A stretch of 15,713 nucleotides of DNA from Candidatus Methanoperedens sp. GTDB lineage: Archaea > Halobacteriota > Methanosarcinia > Methanosarcinales > Methanoperedenaceae. A program made the translations under genes and the position numbers. Below, in pieces: positions 14,999 through 15,713 of this stretch. The DNA is taken from NCBI GenBank assembly GCA_026552835.1, contig JAPMTY010000091.1, positions 1 through 15,713 of the forward strand, read 5' to 3'. Position 1 is the stretch's first letter, and each line of letters begins with the position of its first letter. The notes under the pieces were generated by a model. It made no database searches. It was given only the letters and a program-made list of their open reading frames with translations, and had not been told where the DNA came from.

Positions 14999-15310
14999 TT
15001 ATATATCTTCAATAAAAATCACTTTTACCGATTCCGTTATGACCCTGCCTTTATGTTTATGCTCTGCCCCATCCGGAATAAATACACCGTCTCCTTTTCT
15101 ATATATTATTTTCTCATTCGGGTATTCAATTTCCATTTCACCTTCAAGAATCATGCCATAGTGACCTTTTTCGCACCAGTGCGGTGGCATTTCTTTTGTG
15201 TATTCTATAAGCCGCATTTGTTTGTTGTTATGAATATATTTTTTATATTTCACTCCCTCTATTGGAGATTCCCATTCAATATTATTAAAGTCAATCTTAT
15301 ATTGAAGCAT
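14999..15310 (-). CDS. small cupin-domain protein
   Basis: A 103-residue single-domain cupin, cytoplasmic, function unknown. The first cupin motif PPHWCEKGHYGMILEGEME runs over 42-60 and the second, KGDGVFIPDGAEHKHKG, over 72-88. Where classic cupins have H-x-H-x3-E, this one shows H44-x-C46-x3-H50, with H84 from the second motif, so the metal site would be His/Cys/His/His if metal is bound. I recall the HWCxKGH form in other small archaeal and clostridial cupins, so it is probably a real subfamily. The ATG has a GAGGGA ribosome site 5 nt upstream. Its own promoter probably lies around 15361-15388, next to a palindrome. It could be a sensor, isomerase or metal-binding accessory protein. Confidence 0.85.
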   Translation of the reverse strand: MLQYKIDFNNIEWESPIEGVKYKKYIHNNKQMRLIEYTKEMPPHWCEKGHYGMILEGEMEIEYPNEKIIYRKGDGVFIPDGAEHKHKGRVITESVKVIFIEDI

Positions 15311-15349
15311 TTCTATCCCTCATAATCAAACACCACCTCGGATTATTTT

Positions 15350-15360
15350 GTCCAATGGAC
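15350..15360. promoter_or_regulatory. palindrome GTCCAATGGAC, possible operator of the cupin gene
   Basis: Perfect 5-bp inverted arms around a single central base. It lies 40 nt before the cupin ATG, just downstream of A/T-rich promoter-like sequence (15361-15388), a position where archaeal repressors often act. No regulator is identified. Confidence 0.3.
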
Positions 15361-15507
15361 TTTTATTCTATTTAAGTTCTATATTAACCTGACCTTCTCA
15401 CTTTCCTCCCTTTCATGAAGAGTTCATAGACTACTTTTTATGCGTCTTGCGAACCAAAACCTTTAATCCCAAATAATAACACTAACCGATTATAGGAGAA
15501 AAAAATC

Positions 15508-15713
15508 ATGGTAGTAAAAAAATATGAAGGTCCATCATGGACAATTGAAATCGACGAAGAAAAATGCAACGCTGACGGGGAATGCGTCAACGTCTGCCCG
15601 ACCAATGTTTTTGAAATCGTGGACGGCAAATCAAAAGCGACACGAGTGGCAGACTGCATCGAATGCTGCGCATGCGTGGATGCATGTCCCGTAAAGGCAA
15701 TCAAACACAGTTC
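15508..15713 (+). CDS. ferredoxin with Asp-substituted first cluster (3' end cut by window)
   Basis: The first 68 codons of a ferredoxin that runs off the right edge. The second cluster motif is complete: C50-x2-C53-x2-C56-x3-C60-P. The first motif is C20-x2-D23-x2-C26-x3-C30-P, where Asp replaces the second cysteine. The same C-x2-D-x2-C pattern occurs in Pyrococcus furiosus ferredoxin, where Asp is a ligand and the cluster converts readily between [3Fe-4S] and [4Fe-4S]. A 19-residue lead with GPSWTIEID precedes the first cluster. The ATG has a good AGGAG ribosome site 9 nt upstream (15494-15498), and a TTTTTATG box near 15435-15442 may be its TATA element. Partner and pathway are unknown. 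Confidence 0.88.
   Translation, partial: MVVKKYEGPSWTIEIDEEKCNADGECVNVCPTNVFEIVDGKSKATRVADCIECCACVDACPVKAIKHS

Noticed and set aside
14939..15325. Open frame (128 codons) on the + strand opposite the cupin
   Set aside because: It is rich in Phe, Tyr and Ile as expected from the complement of an A/T-rich gene; the cupin motifs on the minus strand are convincing.

Overview
The window looks like chromosomal DNA from a Methanosarcinales-type archaeon, and a Methanoperedenaceae (ANME-2d-like) relative is my best guess. The evidence is: a type II tRNA-Ser without an encoded CCA; A/T-rich TATA boxes about 28-30 nt ahead of several starts (some transcripts probably leaderless); a large glycosylation-site-rich surface protein carrying the tandem S-layer domain (DUF1608-like) known from Methanosarcina; an archaeal CetZ/tubulin-like protein; an archaeal Zn-binding Sat; and a small sulfite reductase-like protein with a built-in two-cluster ferredoxin segment. 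The lineage is inferred from protein flavour only. No phage, plasmid, IS or CRISPR genes are visible.

Layout. (1) 1-740: tRNA-Ser(GCT) on the + strand, a small four-helix membrane protein on the - strand, and a structured intergenic segment that partly resembles the tRNA. (2) 740-5050: one 1401-residue S-layer-type protein (-) with its own TATA box and a perfect hairpin near the predicted mRNA 5' end. (3) 5103-5813: a threonylcarbamoyl-AMP synthase family gene (-) next to an intergenic inverted repeat. (4) 5865-8436: a probable three-gene unit (-) of a membrane-anchored extracellular protein, a tubulin/FtsZ/CetZ-like GTPase and a 2[4Fe-4S] ferredoxin, with a TATA box in front and a T-run behind. 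(5) 8453-10270: a KUP potassium transporter (-). (6) 10384-13213: a compact sulfate reduction operon (-) transcribed as sulfite reductase-like, APS reductase, Sat. (7) 13292-13356: a second inverted repeat of the same family as the one at 5749. (8) 13451-14437: ornithine cyclodeaminase/alanine dehydrogenase (+), convergent with a four-helix membrane protein (-) carrying two repeated His motifs. (9) 14999-15360: a cupin (-) with a palindrome near its promoter. (10) 15508-end: a ferredoxin (+), cut by the window edge, with Asp in place of one cluster cysteine.

How the genes fit together: Sat activates sulfate to APS, the iron-sulfur APS reductase makes sulfite, and the sulfite reductase-like protein could take sulfite to sulfide, giving an APS-route sulfate assimilation set with no APS kinase needed. 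The S-layer protein, the membrane-anchored COG1361-like protein and the tubulin-like GTPase all concern the cell envelope or cell shape. The translational coupling of the last two, with a ferredoxin behind them, is the least expected arrangement here. Other points worth attention are the mosaic conservation of the S-layer repeats, the possible haem-binding four-helix protein and the two related intergenic inverted repeats.
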